A stretch of 64,000 nucleotides of DNA, from NCBI GenBank assembly GCA_027484985.1, contig JAIXRW010000057.1, positions 1 to 64,000 on the forward strand, in the 5' to 3' direction. The translations under genes were made by a program, and so were the position numbers. Under the pieces are notes generated by a model. The model was given only the letters and a program-made list of their open reading frames with translations, made no database searches and was not told where the DNA came from. Positions 35,026 through 44,144 of this stretch are shown piece after piece. This DNA is from Rhodobacter sp. GTDB lineage: Bacteria > Pseudomonadota > Alphaproteobacteria > Rhodobacterales > Rhodobacteraceae. Every line of letters starts with the position of its first letter. Positions within the stretch are counted from its first letter, which is position 1.

Positions 35026-35799
35026 GTGGCAACCGAGGCACACAGCGAAGGCGGTTTGGCGTTCCATCCGCTGGACCAGTTCAAGATCCACCCGCTGTTC
35101 GGCGAAGGCCCGATCCAGTGGTACACGCCCACCAATGTGACGCTGTGGATGGCGCTGGCGGTTATCTGCATCATCGCGCTGTTCGTCATCGGCACCCGCG
35201 GCCGGGCGGTCATTCCGACCCGCGTGCAATCGGTGGCGGAACTGGCTTACGGCTTCATCTACAGGATGGTCGAGGATGTGACGGGCCATGACGGGGTGAA
35301 ATACTTCCCCTATATCTTTACCGTCTTTCTGTTCATCCTGTTCTCGAACTTCCTTGGCCTGATCCCCGGATCGTTCACGCCCACCTCGCATATCGCCGTG
35401 ACGGCGATTCTGGGTTTCGGGGTGTTCATCGCGGTCACCGTGCTGGGTTTCGTGCTGAATGGCGCGCATTTCCTTGGCCTGTTCTGGATGAAGGATGCGC
35501 CGCTGGTGCTGCGCCCGATCATCGCGGTGATCGAACTGATTTCCTATTTCGTGCGCCCCGTGAGCCATTCGATCCGTCTGGCGGGCAATATCATGGCGGG
35601 CCACGCCGTGATGAAGGTGTTTGCCGCCTTTGCGCCGATGATCCTGATTTCGACCATCGGGGTTGTGGTGACGCCGGTTTCGGTGCTGGCCATCACCGCG
35701 ATCTACGGGCTGGAAGTGCTGGTCGCTTTCATCCAGGCCTATGTCTTTACCATCCTGACCTGCGTGTATCTGAAGGATGCCCTGCATCCGGGGCACTGA
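35026..35799 (+). CDS. atpB: F0F1 ATP synthase subunit a
   Basis: A 257-aa membrane subunit that forms the proton half-channels with the c-ring. The essential Arg is in [14 protein letters not shown]. Other motifs are [14 protein letters not shown] at the N-terminus and [17 protein letters not shown]. It begins with GTG at 35026, 2 nt after the atpI stop; the usual alphaproteobacterial order I-B-E-F'-F follows. Confidence 0.96.
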   Translation: MATEAHSEGGLAFHPLDQFKIHPLFGEGPIQWYTPTNVTLWMALAVICIIALFVIGTRGRAVIPTRVQSVAELAYGFIYRMVEDVTGHDGVKYFPYIFTVFLFILFSNFLGLIPGSFTPTSHIAVTAILGFGVFIAVTVLGFVLNGAHFLGLFWMKDAPLVLRPIIAVIELISYFVRPVSHSIRLAGNIMAGHAVMKVFAAFAPMILISTIGVVVTPVSVLAITAIYGLEVLVAFIQAYVFTILTCVYLKDALHPGH

Positions 35800-35857
35800 C
35801 CCCGCACGTCTGTCAGTTCGACCAAACCCGCGAATATCCATCGTCAAGGAGATACAA

Positions 35858-36097
35858 ATGGAACTCGTCGCAGCAGCCGCTCTGGGCAAATTCATCGGCG
35901 CCGGTCTGGCCGCCATCGGTTCGGGCGCAGCCGCCATCGGCGTTGGCGCCGTGGCCGGCAACTTCCTGGCGGGCGCCCTGCGCAATCCGTCGGCGGCCGG
36001 TTCGCAGACCGCCACGCTGTTCATCGGTCTGGCCTTTGCCGAAGCGCTGGGGATCTTCTCGTTCCTCGTGGCACTTCTGCTGATGTTCGCGGTCTGA
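35858..36097 (+). CDS. atpE: F0F1 ATP synthase subunit c
   Basis: A 79-aa hairpin of two membrane helices. The polar loop has RNP (42-44), and the proton-carrying Glu62 is in FAEALGIF. The GxGxG-like pattern in the first helix ([16 protein letters not shown]) is intact. It has a strong AAGGAGA Shine-Dalgarno sequence, fitting its high copy number. Confidence 0.97.
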   Translation: MELVAAAALGKFIGAGLAAIGSGAAAIGVGAVAGNFLAGALRNPSAAGSQTATLFIGLAFAEALGIFSFLVALLLMFAV

Positions 36098-36180
36098 TCC
36101 CAGTCGCATCCTGACGAGAGGGGCGCGCGGGCGGGTGCCTGCGCCCCCCTTGCAAGTTCTAGGGGCCGACGGAGGACGAC

Positions 36181-36726
36181 ATGGCGACCGAAACAGTGGC
36201 AGCCGAAGCAGCCGGCGCCGCACATGAGGCGGGTTCCGCGGGCATGCCCCAGCTGGATTTCTCGACCTTTCCGAACCAGATCTTCTGGCTTGTTGTCACG
36301 CTTGTCGTGATCTATCTCATCCTGTCGCGGATTTCGCTTCCGCGCATCGGCGCCGTTCTGGCCGAGCGCAAGGGCGCGATCACCAATGACCTTGCCGCAG
36401 CCGAAGAGCTGAAGCAGAAGGCCGTTGCCGCCGAACAGGCCTATAATGATGCGCTGGCCCGTGCGCGGGTGGAAGCGGCCAAGATCGTCGCCGAAGCCCG
36501 TGCCGAGATCCAGAAAGACCTCGATGCGGAAATGGCCAAGGCCGATGCCGCAATCGCGGCCAAGGCGGCTGAATCCGAGGGGCGGATCGCGGAAATCCGG
36601 GCCGGTGCGATGGAGGCTGTTACCTCGGTCGCCATGGACACGGCGCGCGAACTGGTGGCGGCGCTGGGCGGCACGGCCGATGCGGCGGGCGTGAATGCGG
36701 CGGTCTCCGCCCGTCTGAAAGGGTAA
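36181..36726 (+). CDS. atpF': F0F1 ATP synthase subunit b'
   Basis: A 181-aa peripheral-stalk subunit. One membrane helix is at about residues 36-56 ([16 protein letters not shown]), followed by a long charged coiled coil ([20 protein letters not shown]). About 30 Ala/Gly-rich residues precede the helix. The b' and b pair is characteristic of photosynthetic and related alphaproteobacteria. It is 4 nt before atpF. Confidence 0.94.
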   Translation: MATETVAAEAAGAAHEAGSAGMPQLDFSTFPNQIFWLVVTLVVIYLILSRISLPRIGAVLAERKGAITNDLAAAEELKQKAVAAEQAYNDALARARVEAAKIVAEARAEIQKDLDAEMAKADAAIAAKAAESEGRIAEIRAGAMEAVTSVAMDTARELVAALGGTADAAGVNAAVSARLKG

Positions 36727-36730
36727 GGCG

Positions 36731-37288
36731 ATGAAGAAGCTGATTGCTTTGCTGGCCGTGATGTCGGCGTCGCCGGCCTTTGCTGCGGGGGGGCCGTTCT
36801 TCTCGCTCCACAATACCAATTTCGTGGTGTTGCTGGCCTTCCTCGTCTTTGTCGGCATCCTGCTTTACGCGAAGGTTCCGGCCAAGATCGGGTCGCTGCT
36901 GGATGCACGGGCGGTGCAGATCAAGGCGGAACTGGACGAGGCGCGGGCGCTGCGCGAAGAGGCCAAGGCGCTGCTGGCGTCCTATGAGCGCAAGCAGAAG
37001 GACGTGATCGAACAGTCGAACCGCATCGTGGCTTCGGCCAAGGAAGAGGCGATGGCGGCGGCGACGCAGGCCAAGGCCGATTTGCAGCTGTCGATCGCGC
37101 GGCGGGTTGCTGCGGCGCAAGAGCAGATCGCTTCGGCCGAGCAATCGGCCATCCGCGCGGTGAAGGACAAGGCGATTACGGTTGCCGTGGCCGCTGCGGG
37201 CGATGTGCTGGCCAAGCAGATGACGGCCGAGGGGGCTGCGGCCTCGATCGATGCGGCCATCGCGCAGGTGGATGCCAAGCTGCACTGA
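36731..37288 (+). CDS. atpF: F0F1 ATP synthase subunit b
   Basis: A 185-aa peripheral-stalk subunit. The N-terminus is signal-like (MKKLIALLAVMSASPAFAAG), followed by the membrane helix FVVLLAFLVFVGILLYAK (about 33-50) and a long coiled coil to the end. Last of the F0 operon; the F1 genes are not in this window. Confidence 0.94.
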   Translation: MKKLIALLAVMSASPAFAAGGPFFSLHNTNFVVLLAFLVFVGILLYAKVPAKIGSLLDARAVQIKAELDEARALREEAKALLASYERKQKDVIEQSNRIVASAKEEAMAAATQAKADLQLSIARRVAAAQEQIASAEQSAIRAVKDKAITVAVAAAGDVLAKQMTAEGAAASIDAAIAQVDAKLH

Positions 37289-37311
37289 GCGGTGCGGTGA
37301 CGGAATGGGAG

Positions 37312-37346
37312 CGGCCCGCAAGGTGACTTGCGGGCCGTTTCGTTTT
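37312..37346 (+). terminator. Rho-independent terminator of the atp F0 operon
   Basis: Perfect 11-bp stem CGGCCCGCAAG / CTTGCGGGCCG with GTGA tetraloop and TTTCGTTTT tail, 23 nt after the atpF stop. Confidence 0.85.
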
Positions 37347-37355
37347 GGGCGGAAG

Positions 37356-37441
37356 GCGAAATCTGGCGCAGATTTCGCGACGATTTTTGACGCAAAAATC
37401 GGGTGGGACCGAGGGCAACCGGAATTTGCGTCAAATTCCGG
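37356..37441. terminator. Three consecutive family B palindromes between atpF and gshA
   Basis: GCGAAATCT-GGCGC-AGATTTCGC (37356-37378), CGATTTTT-GACGC-AAAAATCG (37381-37401) and CCGGAATTT-GCGTC-AAATTCCGG (37419-37441). All three stems are perfect and all loops are 5 nt. Likely terminators for the convergent gshA on the minus strand and a back-up for atpF; another role is possible. Confidence 0.55.
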
Positions 37442-37466
37442 CGCGGGATCGGACGTCAGAAAACGC

Positions 37467-38813
37467 TTAAAGGCTGGATGCTTCGTAGATCGGGGTCAAC
37501 GAATTGCCCCATGCGCCGTTGTAAAGCGCAAGCCAGCGGTCGGCTTGGGTGCTGCCGGTCTTGACGTTTTCGACCAAGGGGGCGAGCAGGCTTTCTTCGC
37601 CCAATCCCCGCGCGGCAAGGCCGGCATGCGACAGGCCCACGGCGGCGCGGGCAAGGTCGAGCAGTTTGACGCCATTCGCCTCGCCTTGCAGGGCGGAGAC
37701 CGAGGCCGCGACGCGCAGGCCTTCGCGGGTTTCGGTATCGAAGCCCTTGACCAGATCCCATGCGGCGTCGAGCGCGGTCTGGTCATACATCAGGCCGACC
37801 CAGAAGGCGGGAAGGGCCACGATATGGGCCTGATCGCCGCAATCGGCGCCGCGCATTTCGATGTATTTCTTGACGCGCGCTTCGGGGAACACGGTGGTCA
37901 TGTGGTCGGCCCAGTCCGACAGGGTGGGCTTTTCGCCCGGCATGGCGGGCAGTTCGCCGCGCAGGAAAGCGCGGAAGCTTTGGCCGAGCGCGTTGATGTA
38001 TTTGCCGTCGCGATAGACGAAATACATCGGCACATCGAGCACCCAGTCAACATACGCTTGGAAGCCGAACCCTTCGTCGAAGGCGAAGGGCAGCATGCCG
38101 GTGCGGCTGTCATCGAGCCCGCGCCAGATGCGCGAGCGCCATGATTTGTGGCCGTTGGGTTTGCCGTCGAAGAAGGGGCTTGAGGCGAAAAGGGCGGTCG
38201 CCACGGGTTGCAGCGCGAGCGAGACGCGCAGTTTCTTGACCATGTCGGCTTCCGAGCCGTAGTCGAGATTCACCTGCACGGTCGAGGTGCGGTACATCAT
38301 CTGCGTGCCATGGGTGCCGACGCGGCCCATGTAATCGGTCATCAGGCGGTAGCGGCCCTTGGGCATGACGGGCATGTCATCGTGCCGCCATTCCGGTGCG
38401 GCGCCGATCCCCATGAATTTGATGCCGAGGGGGTCTGCGATGGCGCGCACCTCATCAAGGTGGTTTTGCAGTTCGGTGGCGGTTTCGTGCAAGCTGGCCA
38501 CGGCGGCGCCCGAGAGTTCGAATTGCCCGCCGGGTTCGAGGCTGATGTTGGCGCCGTTGCGCGTCAGGCCGATGACATTGTCGCCTTCGCGCACCGGGGC
38601 CCAGCCGAAGCGGGATTCGAGTTCGGTGAACAGGGTGCGGATCGAGGCGGGGCCGTCATAGGGCAGGGGGCGGCGGGTGGCGGTGAGCCAGCCGAACTTT
38701 TCATGTTCGGTCCCGATGCGCCAGTCGGCCTTTGGTTTCGAGCCCGATTCCATCAATTCGGCCAATTGTCCGAAGTGTTCGATCACTCCGCCGCCGGACT
38801 GGGGTATCGACAT
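37467..38813 (-). CDS. gshA: Glutamate-cysteine ligase (plant/alphaproteobacterial type)
   Basis: First enzyme of glutathione synthesis: ATP-dependent formation of gamma-glutamylcysteine. It has 448 aa and belongs to the GCS2 plant-type group, not the E. coli type. Signatures are RIGTEHEKFGW, ISLEPGGQFELSGA, MYRTSTVQVNLDYGSEADM and EMRGADCGDQAHIVALPAFW. It ends an rsmE - membrane protein - gshA set on the minus strand, 81 nt after the membrane protein. Confidence 0.95.
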   Translation of the reverse strand: MSIPQSGGGVIEHFGQLAELMESGSKPKADWRIGTEHEKFGWLTATRRPLPYDGPASIRTLFTELESRFGWAPVREGDNVIGLTRNGANISLEPGGQFELSGAAVASLHETATELQNHLDEVRAIADPLGIKFMGIGAAPEWRHDDMPVMPKGRYRLMTDYMGRVGTHGTQMMYRTSTVQVNLDYGSEADMVKKLRVSLALQPVATALFASSPFFDGKPNGHKSWRSRIWRGLDDSRTGMLPFAFDEGFGFQAYVDWVLDVPMYFVYRDGKYINALGQSFRAFLRGELPAMPGEKPTLSDWADHMTTVFPEARVKKYIEMRGADCGDQAHIVALPAFWVGLMYDQTALDAAWDLVKGFDTETREGLRVAASVSALQGEANGVKLLDLARAAVGLSHAGLAARGLGEESLLAPLVENVKTGSTQADRWLALYNGAWGNSLTPIYEASSL

Positions 38814-38894
38814 GAAGGGCGCCTCGCAGGGTTGCAGTCAGGGAAACATGACGTGCTTTGGTGTCAGGGTGAAGTCAAGGCCTGTCGGTTGCGG

Positions 38895-39437
38895 TCAGCG
38901 GTGGGCAAGGCCGCGGCCGGGGCGTTGCCAGATGATGCGCGACAGCCCGTCGAGCGCGGGGGCCGAGGGGCCGGTGCTGCCGCCGGGCGACAGGGCCGCA
39001 ACCAGCGCGCCGGTATCAAGGCCGGGCAGGGTGGCGAAGGCATCGAACAGCGCATCGGACCCCGTGGCATCGACGGGAATGGGCAGGGCGGTGCCATCGG
39101 TCTGGCGCAGGTGCCAGTAGCGGTGGCCCTGCCGTGTCACAAGGCGGATTTCGGCCAGTTCGCGCAAAGAGACGAAGCCGCCGCCAAGGGGCGAGAGATA
39201 GGCGATCTGGGCTTCGTCCACCTCGATCAGGCCGGGGGCGGCGGTTTGCCCCGCAAAGCGCAGGCGGCGGAAGGCTTGCACGGCAAGGCCCGTGGCGATG
39301 GCGGCAAGGCCAAGGCCCACGGGGATGAAGAACAGCCCGCCAAGGCTGGCGATGCCAAGGCCTGCCGCGCCAAGGGCTGCGGCGGCGATCACTTCGCGCC
39401 AGCGGGTCAGGAAGGTGGCGGCATCGTCGCGGATCAT
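38895..39437 (-). CDS. Hypothetical membrane protein
   Basis: A 180-aa protein with two close hydrophobic segments (about residues 16-54) and a soluble C-terminal part (GLIEVDEAQIAYLSPLGGGF, QGHRYWHLRQTDGTALPIPV) that looks like a PH-like beta domain. The ATG overlaps the rsmE stop by 4 nt (ATGA). I do not recognise a named family; conservation beside rsmE in related bacteria is likely but not checked. Confidence 0.75.
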   Translation of the reverse strand: MIRDDAATFLTRWREVIAAAALGAAGLGIASLGGLFFIPVGLGLAAIATGLAVQAFRRLRFAGQTAAPGLIEVDEAQIAYLSPLGGGFVSLRELAEIRLVTRQGHRYWHLRQTDGTALPIPVDATGSDALFDAFATLPGLDTGALVAALSPGGSTGPSAPALDGLSRIIWQRPGRGLAHR

Positions 39438-40159
39438 GGCCAATCCCCGAGTGTGGCCTGCCACAGCGTCAGGGCGGCTACGGCGGCGGTATCGGCGCGC
39501 AGGATGCGGGGGCCGAGGCTGACGGGGGTGACCTGGGGCATGGCGCGGAGGCGTTTTTGTTCTTCGGCGGAAAAGCCGCCTTCGGGGCCGATGAGGATGG
39601 CCCATGGGCCGCGTGTGGCGGTGGCAAGGGTGTGTCGGGTGGAGGTGAGGGTTTCGTCGGCCCAGAGGATGCGGCGGTCTTGTGGCCATTGGCCGAGCAG
39701 GCGGTCGAGGTGCTGGAGGGCGGTCACTTCGGGCACGCAGGTCGCGCCGCATTGTTCGGCGGCCTCGGTCGCGTGGGCTTGCAGGCGGTCCTGGCGGATG
39801 CGTTCGGAATTGGTGTGGCGGGTTTGCACGGGGATGATGCGGGCCGCGCCAAGCTCGGTCGCCTTTTCGACGATGAAATCGGTGCGGGCTTTCTTGATCG
39901 GGGCAAAGAGAAGCCAGAGGTCGGGCGGGGGGTGCAGGGGGCGGGTCTGGTCCTGTGCGACAAGGATGCCGCCGCGTTTGCCCGCCTGTTCGACGGAGGC
40001 GCGCCATTCGCCATCTTGCCCGTTGAACAGAAGGACGGCATCACCGGCGGAAAGGCGCATGACCGAAAACAGGTAATGCGCCTGATCGGCGGTCAGGGGC
40101 ACGGCTTGCCCCTGCCCGAGCGGGTGATCTACATAGAGACGGATTTTCGCAATCGACAT
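39434..40159 (-). CDS. rsmE: 16S rRNA (uracil1498-N3)-methyltransferase RsmE
   Basis: SPOUT-class rRNA methyltransferase, 241 aa. N-terminal PUA-like domain (RLYVDHPLGQGQAVPLTADQ, HYLFSVMRLSAGD). The knot motifs are WAILIGPEGGFSAEE and VSLGPRILRADTAAVAALTL, the SAM-binding turns of the family. Starts only 11 bp from the divergent ubiA start. Confidence 0.93.
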   Translation of the reverse strand: MSIAKIRLYVDHPLGQGQAVPLTADQAHYLFSVMRLSAGDAVLLFNGQDGEWRASVEQAGKRGGILVAQDQTRPLHPPPDLWLLFAPIKKARTDFIVEKATELGAARIIPVQTRHTNSERIRQDRLQAHATEAAEQCGATCVPEVTALQHLDRLLGQWPQDRRILWADETLTSTRHTLATATRGPWAILIGPEGGFSAEEQKRLRAMPQVTPVSLGPRILRADTAAVAALTLWQATLGDWP

Positions 40160-40170
40160 GGCGGCACCCT

Positions 40171-41148
40171 ATGGTCAGACCCGTTGAAATGCCAGAGGCC
40201 CGAACCGAGGCCGGAACGGTGGCCGATGCGCCGCGTGGCAACTGGGTGGACCGTTTCGCCCCGCCCGCGACGCGGGGCTATCTGCGGCTGAGCCGTGCCG
40301 ACCGTCCCATCGGGACATGGCTTTTGCTGTTGCCCTGCTGGTGGGCGGTGGCGCTGGCGGCCGCGCAATCGGGCGGGTTCGTGTGGCATGATGCGTGGCT
40401 GGCGGTTTCCTGCGCCATGGGCGCCTTCCTGATGCGGGGGGCGGGCTGCACGTGGAATGACATCACTGACCGCGAATTCGACGCGGCCGTTGCCCGCACC
40501 AAAAGCAGGCCCATCCCTTCGGGGCAGGTGAGCGTGCGCGGGGCGGTGGTGTGGATGGTGGTGCAGGCGCTGGCGGCGGCGCTGATCCTGTTTTCCTATA
40601 ACTGGCTGGCGGTGGGGCTGGGGGTGGCTTCGCTGGCTTTGGTGGCGATCTATCCCTTTGCCAAGCGGTTCACCTGGTGGCCGCAGGTCTTTTTGGGCTT
40701 GGCGTTCAACTGGGGGGCGGTGCTGTTGTGGGCGGCACATTCGGGGAATGTCGGCTGGCCTGCGGTGATGCTGTATGGTGCGGGGATTGCCTGGACGCTG
40801 TTTTACGACACGATCTATGCCCATCAGGACAAAGAGGATGACGCGCTGATCGGGGTGAAATCGACGGCGCGGCTGTTCGGGGCGGCCACGGGAAAGTGGC
40901 TGGCGGGGTTCATGGTGGTGGCGGTGGTGCTGCTGGCGGGGGCGGTGCTGGCCGCGCTGCTGCCCGCAGGGTCGGTGGTGGCGCTGGGGGTGGCCTTGGC
41001 GGGGGTCTGGGCCTTTGGCTGGCATCTGGTGTGGCAGATGCGGCGGCTGGATGTGGACGATCCGGCGATGTGCATGGTGATCTTTCGGTCGAATCGCGAT
41101 GCGGGGCTGATCGTTGCGCTGTTTCTTGCCGCAGCGGCATGGCTTTGA
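40171..41148 (+). CDS. ubiA: 4-hydroxybenzoate polyprenyltransferase UbiA
   Basis: Integral membrane prenyltransferase of ubiquinone synthesis, 325 aa. Two Asp-rich motifs are NDITDREFDAAVART and YDTIYAHQDKEDD, which bind the prenyl diphosphate through Mg2+. RTKSRPIPSGQVS and about eight membrane segments support it. About 35 non-conserved residues lead the protein. Divergent from rsmE with almost no space between the starts, so each promoter must lie inside the other gene. Confidence 0.95.
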   Translation: MVRPVEMPEARTEAGTVADAPRGNWVDRFAPPATRGYLRLSRADRPIGTWLLLLPCWWAVALAAAQSGGFVWHDAWLAVSCAMGAFLMRGAGCTWNDITDREFDAAVARTKSRPIPSGQVSVRGAVVWMVVQALAAALILFSYNWLAVGLGVASLALVAIYPFAKRFTWWPQVFLGLAFNWGAVLLWAAHSGNVGWPAVMLYGAGIAWTLFYDTIYAHQDKEDDALIGVKSTARLFGAATGKWLAGFMVVAVVLLAGAVLAALLPAGSVVALGVALAGVWAFGWHLVWQMRRLDVDDPAMCMVIFRSNRDAGLIVALFLAAAAWL

Positions 41149-41247
41149 TTGATCGCCGCCCCGCAGGGCGATAGGCACAACGGGGCTGCGGGAATCGTGG
41201 CCCCGCAGGCGACGCCGTCGCTGCGCGCCAAAAGGAAAGCCGCCGCA

Positions 41248-43695
41248 ATGTCCGCACTGTCGATGCGCCACACGAAGCTGTCACAGGGGCTGCTTGCCGG
41301 GTTCGCATTCGTGGTGGCGGGGCTGGTTTCGGTGCTGATTGCGTGGCTGTCGATGCTGGTGGTCGAACATCTGTCGAAATCGGCACTGGATCAGCGGATG
41401 GCTGCGGCGCAAATCTCGTGGGCGCGGATCGAGCCGGACGGGATGCTGGTGCAGGTTTACGGCGTGGCCCCGACCGAAGCCGCGCGGTTCCGCCTGCTGA
41501 ACCTGATCGGGGCGACCATCGATTCGAGCCGCATCCGTGACCGGATGACCGTAGCCCCCGCCCGCGAGCTTGAGGCGCCGCGCTTTTCGGTCGAGATGCT
41601 GCGCAATGACGACGGCATCCAGTTGATCGGGCTTTTGCCCACGGGACGGGCGCAACAGGTGCTGGCCGAGGCGGCGGCATCGATTTCGGGCGGGGTGCCG
41701 GTTTCGGATATGCTGGAAACATCGTCCTATGCGGCGCCTGCAGGGTGGCAGGGGGCGTTCGACTATGGGTTGGCCGCGTTGAAGCTGCTGCCACGGTCGA
41801 AGATTTCGGTTGCGGCCGACAGTGTTGCGGTGACGGCCATCGCGTCGAGCGATGTCGAGAAGCGGGCCTTCGAGGCGGAATTGAACCGGCAGAAGCCCGC
41901 AGGGCTGGCGGTGAGTATCGATGTTTCGGCCCCGCGTCCGGTGCTGACGCCCTTTACCCTGCGCTTTGTGAAGGATGCCGAAGGGGCGCGGTTCGATGCC
42001 TGTTCGGCCGATACCGAGGCCGCGCGCAACAGGATTCTGGCGGCGGCGGCGGCGGCGGGGATGGAGGGGCGCGGCAATTGCGTGATCGGGCTGGGTGTGC
42101 CAAGCCCGTCATGGGGCGCGGCGGCCGAGGCGGGGATCCGTGCGGTCGCGGCGTTGGGGGCGGGGACGGTGACGTTTTCGGATGCCGATGTCTCGCTTGT
42201 GGCGGTCGAGGATACGCCGCAAGAGGTGTATGACCGCGTGGTGGGCGAATTGCAGACGGCGCTGCCGGATGTGTTTTCGCTGGATGCCAAATTGCCCAAG
42301 AAACCCGATGCGGCGGCGGCGGGGCCGGCCGAGTTTACCGCCACGTTGGCCAGCAAGGGCAAGGTCGAACTGCGCGGGCGTGTAACCGATGCGATGCTGC
42401 GCCGTGCGGTGGACAGTTTCGCCAAGGCGCGGTTCGGAACCGACAGGGTTTATACCGCGACGCGGATAGACCCCGACCTGCCCGAGGGCTGGCCCCTGCG
42501 CGTGCTGGCGGGGATCGAGGCGCTGTCGCTGCTGGACGAGGGCAAGCTGTTGGTGCGGGCCGATACGGTGGAAGTGTCGGGCGTGACCGGATCGCAGGGG
42601 GCCAAGGGGCGGATCAGCCAGATCCTGTCGGACAAGCTGGGGCAGGGCCAGACCTTCAAGGTCTCGGTCCGGTATGACGAGGCGCTTGATCCGCTGGCCT
42701 CGGTTCCGACGCCCGAGGAATGTGTAGGGCGGGTCAACGCGCTGGTGTCCAAGCAGAAGATCAGCTTCCCGCCCGGATCGGCCGAGATTGACGGCAGCGC
42801 CGCCCCGCTGATGACCGCGATTGCCGAGGCCCTGGCGCCCTGCAAGGCGCTGAAGCTGGAAATCTCGGGGCATACCGACGGGCAGGGCAGCGAGGGCGGC
42901 AACAAGGCGCTGAGCCAGGCGCGGGCCGAGGCGGTGCTGCTGGCCTTGCAGGGGCGGCGGGTCGATGTGTCGGAAATGACCGCCGTGGGCTATGGCGAGG
43001 AACGGCCCGTTGCCGATAACGAAACCGATGCGGGGCGCGAGGCGAACCGGCGGATCGAATTCCACCTGATCGGGGCGGCCCCCGAAGCGGCGGTGGCGCA
43101 GGCCGGGGGGCAGCCCGCAGCGGCCGGCGGGGCGGCCACGGCGCCCGATGGCATGGCCTGCGTTCAGGGCATGCAGGCGCTGCTGGCGCGCCAGAAGATC
43201 ACCTTCGATCCGGGCAAGGCGACCATCTCGTCCGGATCGGAGGGGTTGATCGCGGATCTGGCGGGGCTGGTCCGGTCGTGCCCCGGCGTGCCGATCGAGG
43301 TTGCGGGCCATACCGATGCCCAAGGATCGCTAGGCGGCAACAAGACCCTGTCGGAGGACCGCGCCAAGGCGGTTCTGGTGGCGCTGGCCAAAAAGGGGGC
43401 CGATGTGTCGGCCATGAAGGCGGTGGGCTATGGCGAGGAAAAGCCCGTTGCCGACAACAAGACCGAGGACGGCCGCGAGGCGAACCGCAGGATCGAGTTC
43501 ACGCTGATCGGCGGGGTGCAGGCGGTGGCGGCCGATGCGGGTGCCAGTGCGGGTGCCAGTGCGGGTGCCAGTGCGGGTGCGGGTGCGGCAGAGGCAGCGC
43601 CAGCGGCCACGCCCGATTTCAGCGCCGATACCAGCCCGTCGATCGCGCCGCAGGAAAAGACCTTGCGCCCGAAGCCGCGCCCCGCGATTAATTGA
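41248..43695 (+). CDS. OmpA family envelope protein with two tandem OmpA domains
   Basis: An 815-aa protein. One membrane anchor (about residues 16-40) is followed by a long periplasmic region with repeated BON-like modules (for example FTATLASKGKVELRGRVTDA). There are then two complete OmpA/MotB-type peptidoglycan-binding domains at about 504-610 (EISGHTDGQGSEGGNKALSQ, GREANRRIEFHLIG) and 650-754 (EVAGHTDAQGSLGGNKTLSE, GREANRRIEFTLIG). Each has two Cys in the same places (for example EECVGRV and APCKALK), suggesting a disulfide. The tail has the 12-bp repeat GGTGCCAGTGCG. ATG 41248 has AAAGGAAAG before it. Most family members carry one OmpA domain. Confidence 0.85.
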   Translation: MSALSMRHTKLSQGLLAGFAFVVAGLVSVLIAWLSMLVVEHLSKSALDQRMAAAQISWARIEPDGMLVQVYGVAPTEAARFRLLNLIGATIDSSRIRDRMTVAPARELEAPRFSVEMLRNDDGIQLIGLLPTGRAQQVLAEAAASISGGVPVSDMLETSSYAAPAGWQGAFDYGLAALKLLPRSKISVAADSVAVTAIASSDVEKRAFEAELNRQKPAGLAVSIDVSAPRPVLTPFTLRFVKDAEGARFDACSADTEAARNRILAAAAAAGMEGRGNCVIGLGVPSPSWGAAAEAGIRAVAALGAGTVTFSDADVSLVAVEDTPQEVYDRVVGELQTALPDVFSLDAKLPKKPDAAAAGPAEFTATLASKGKVELRGRVTDAMLRRAVDSFAKARFGTDRVYTATRIDPDLPEGWPLRVLAGIEALSLLDEGKLLVRADTVEVSGVTGSQGAKGRISQILSDKLGQGQTFKVSVRYDEALDPLASVPTPEECVGRVNALVSKQKISFPPGSAEIDGSAAPLMTAIAEALAPCKALKLEISGHTDGQGSEGGNKALSQARAEAVLLALQGRRVDVSEMTAVGYGEERPVADNETDAGREANRRIEFHLIGAAPEAAVAQAGGQPAAAGGAATAPDGMACVQGMQALLARQKITFDPGKATISSGSEGLIADLAGLVRSCPGVPIEVAGHTDAQGSLGGNKTLSEDRAKAVLVALAKKGADVSAMKAVGYGEEKPVADNKTEDGREANRRIEFTLIGGVQAVAADAGASAGASAGASAGAGAAEAAPAATPDFSADTSPSIAPQEKTLRPKPRPAIN
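43540..43587 (+). repeat. 12-bp tandem repeat inside the OmpA-family gene
   Basis: Three copies of GGTGCCAGTGCG in frame, then two GGTGCG half-units. It encodes Gly-Ala-Ser-Ala repeats in a flexible tail, so its length may vary between strains. Confidence 0.85.
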
Positions 43696-43715
43696 CCAGT
43701 CACCAGAGTGTTACA

Positions 43716-44045
43716 ATGAACCGCACCGAATTCATCGCGGCGACAGCCATCATCCTGCTTGCCGCCTTTGCCATGGGGTGGTTCGCCTATTGGCTGTTGC
43801 ACCGCTTTACGCGGGTGGCAGGCGGCGATGTGGCCGAGATGGACAAGCTGGCCCAATCGCTGCACGAGGCGGAAGAGGCGCGGGATCAGGCGCTGACCTA
43901 TCTGGAACAGCGCGAGGGGCAGTTGATGAACCAGATCGCCCAGACCGAGGCCGAATTGCGCGCCGCGATGGAAGGCCTGCGCGATGCCCGCCACGAGGCG
44001 GAAGAAATGCGCGCCTATATCGAGCGGATGCACGCCGCGAATTAG
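43716..44045 (+). CDS. Small membrane-anchored coiled-coil protein
   Basis: A 109-aa protein with one N-terminal membrane segment (about residues 9-30) then a charged coiled coil with heptads (LAQSLHEAEEARDQALTYLE, AELRAAMEGLRDARHEAEEM). It starts 20 nt after the OmpA-family gene on the same strand and is probably co-transcribed, so a structural partnership with that protein is possible. No known family assigned. ATG 43716 is preferred to 43692. Confidence 0.75.
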   Translation: MNRTEFIAATAIILLAAFAMGWFAYWLLHRFTRVAGGDVAEMDKLAQSLHEAEEARDQALTYLEQREGQLMNQIAQTEAELRAAMEGLRDARHEAEEMRAYIERMHAAN

Positions 44046-44054
44046 GGCGCGCAG

Positions 44055-44096
44055 ATTTCTTCGAAGAAATTTCCAAATTCGTTCGGACGAATTTGG
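44055..44096. terminator. Two family B palindromes between convergent genes
   Basis: ATTTCT-TCGA-AGAAAT (44055-44070) and CCAAATTCGT-TCGG-ACGAATTTGG (44073-44096), both perfect. These loops are 4 nt, unlike the 5-nt loops elsewhere. Likely bidirectional terminator for the coiled-coil gene and the hydrolase. Confidence 0.55.
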
Positions 44097-44144
44097 TCCG
44101 GCCCGAGGGGGTGGCCCATTCCGCGGCATAGGGTCGCCATCTGC

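Noticed and set aside
38208-40076. 622-codon open frame on the plus strand
   Set aside because: Antisense to gshA, the membrane protein and rsmE, all of which are well supported.
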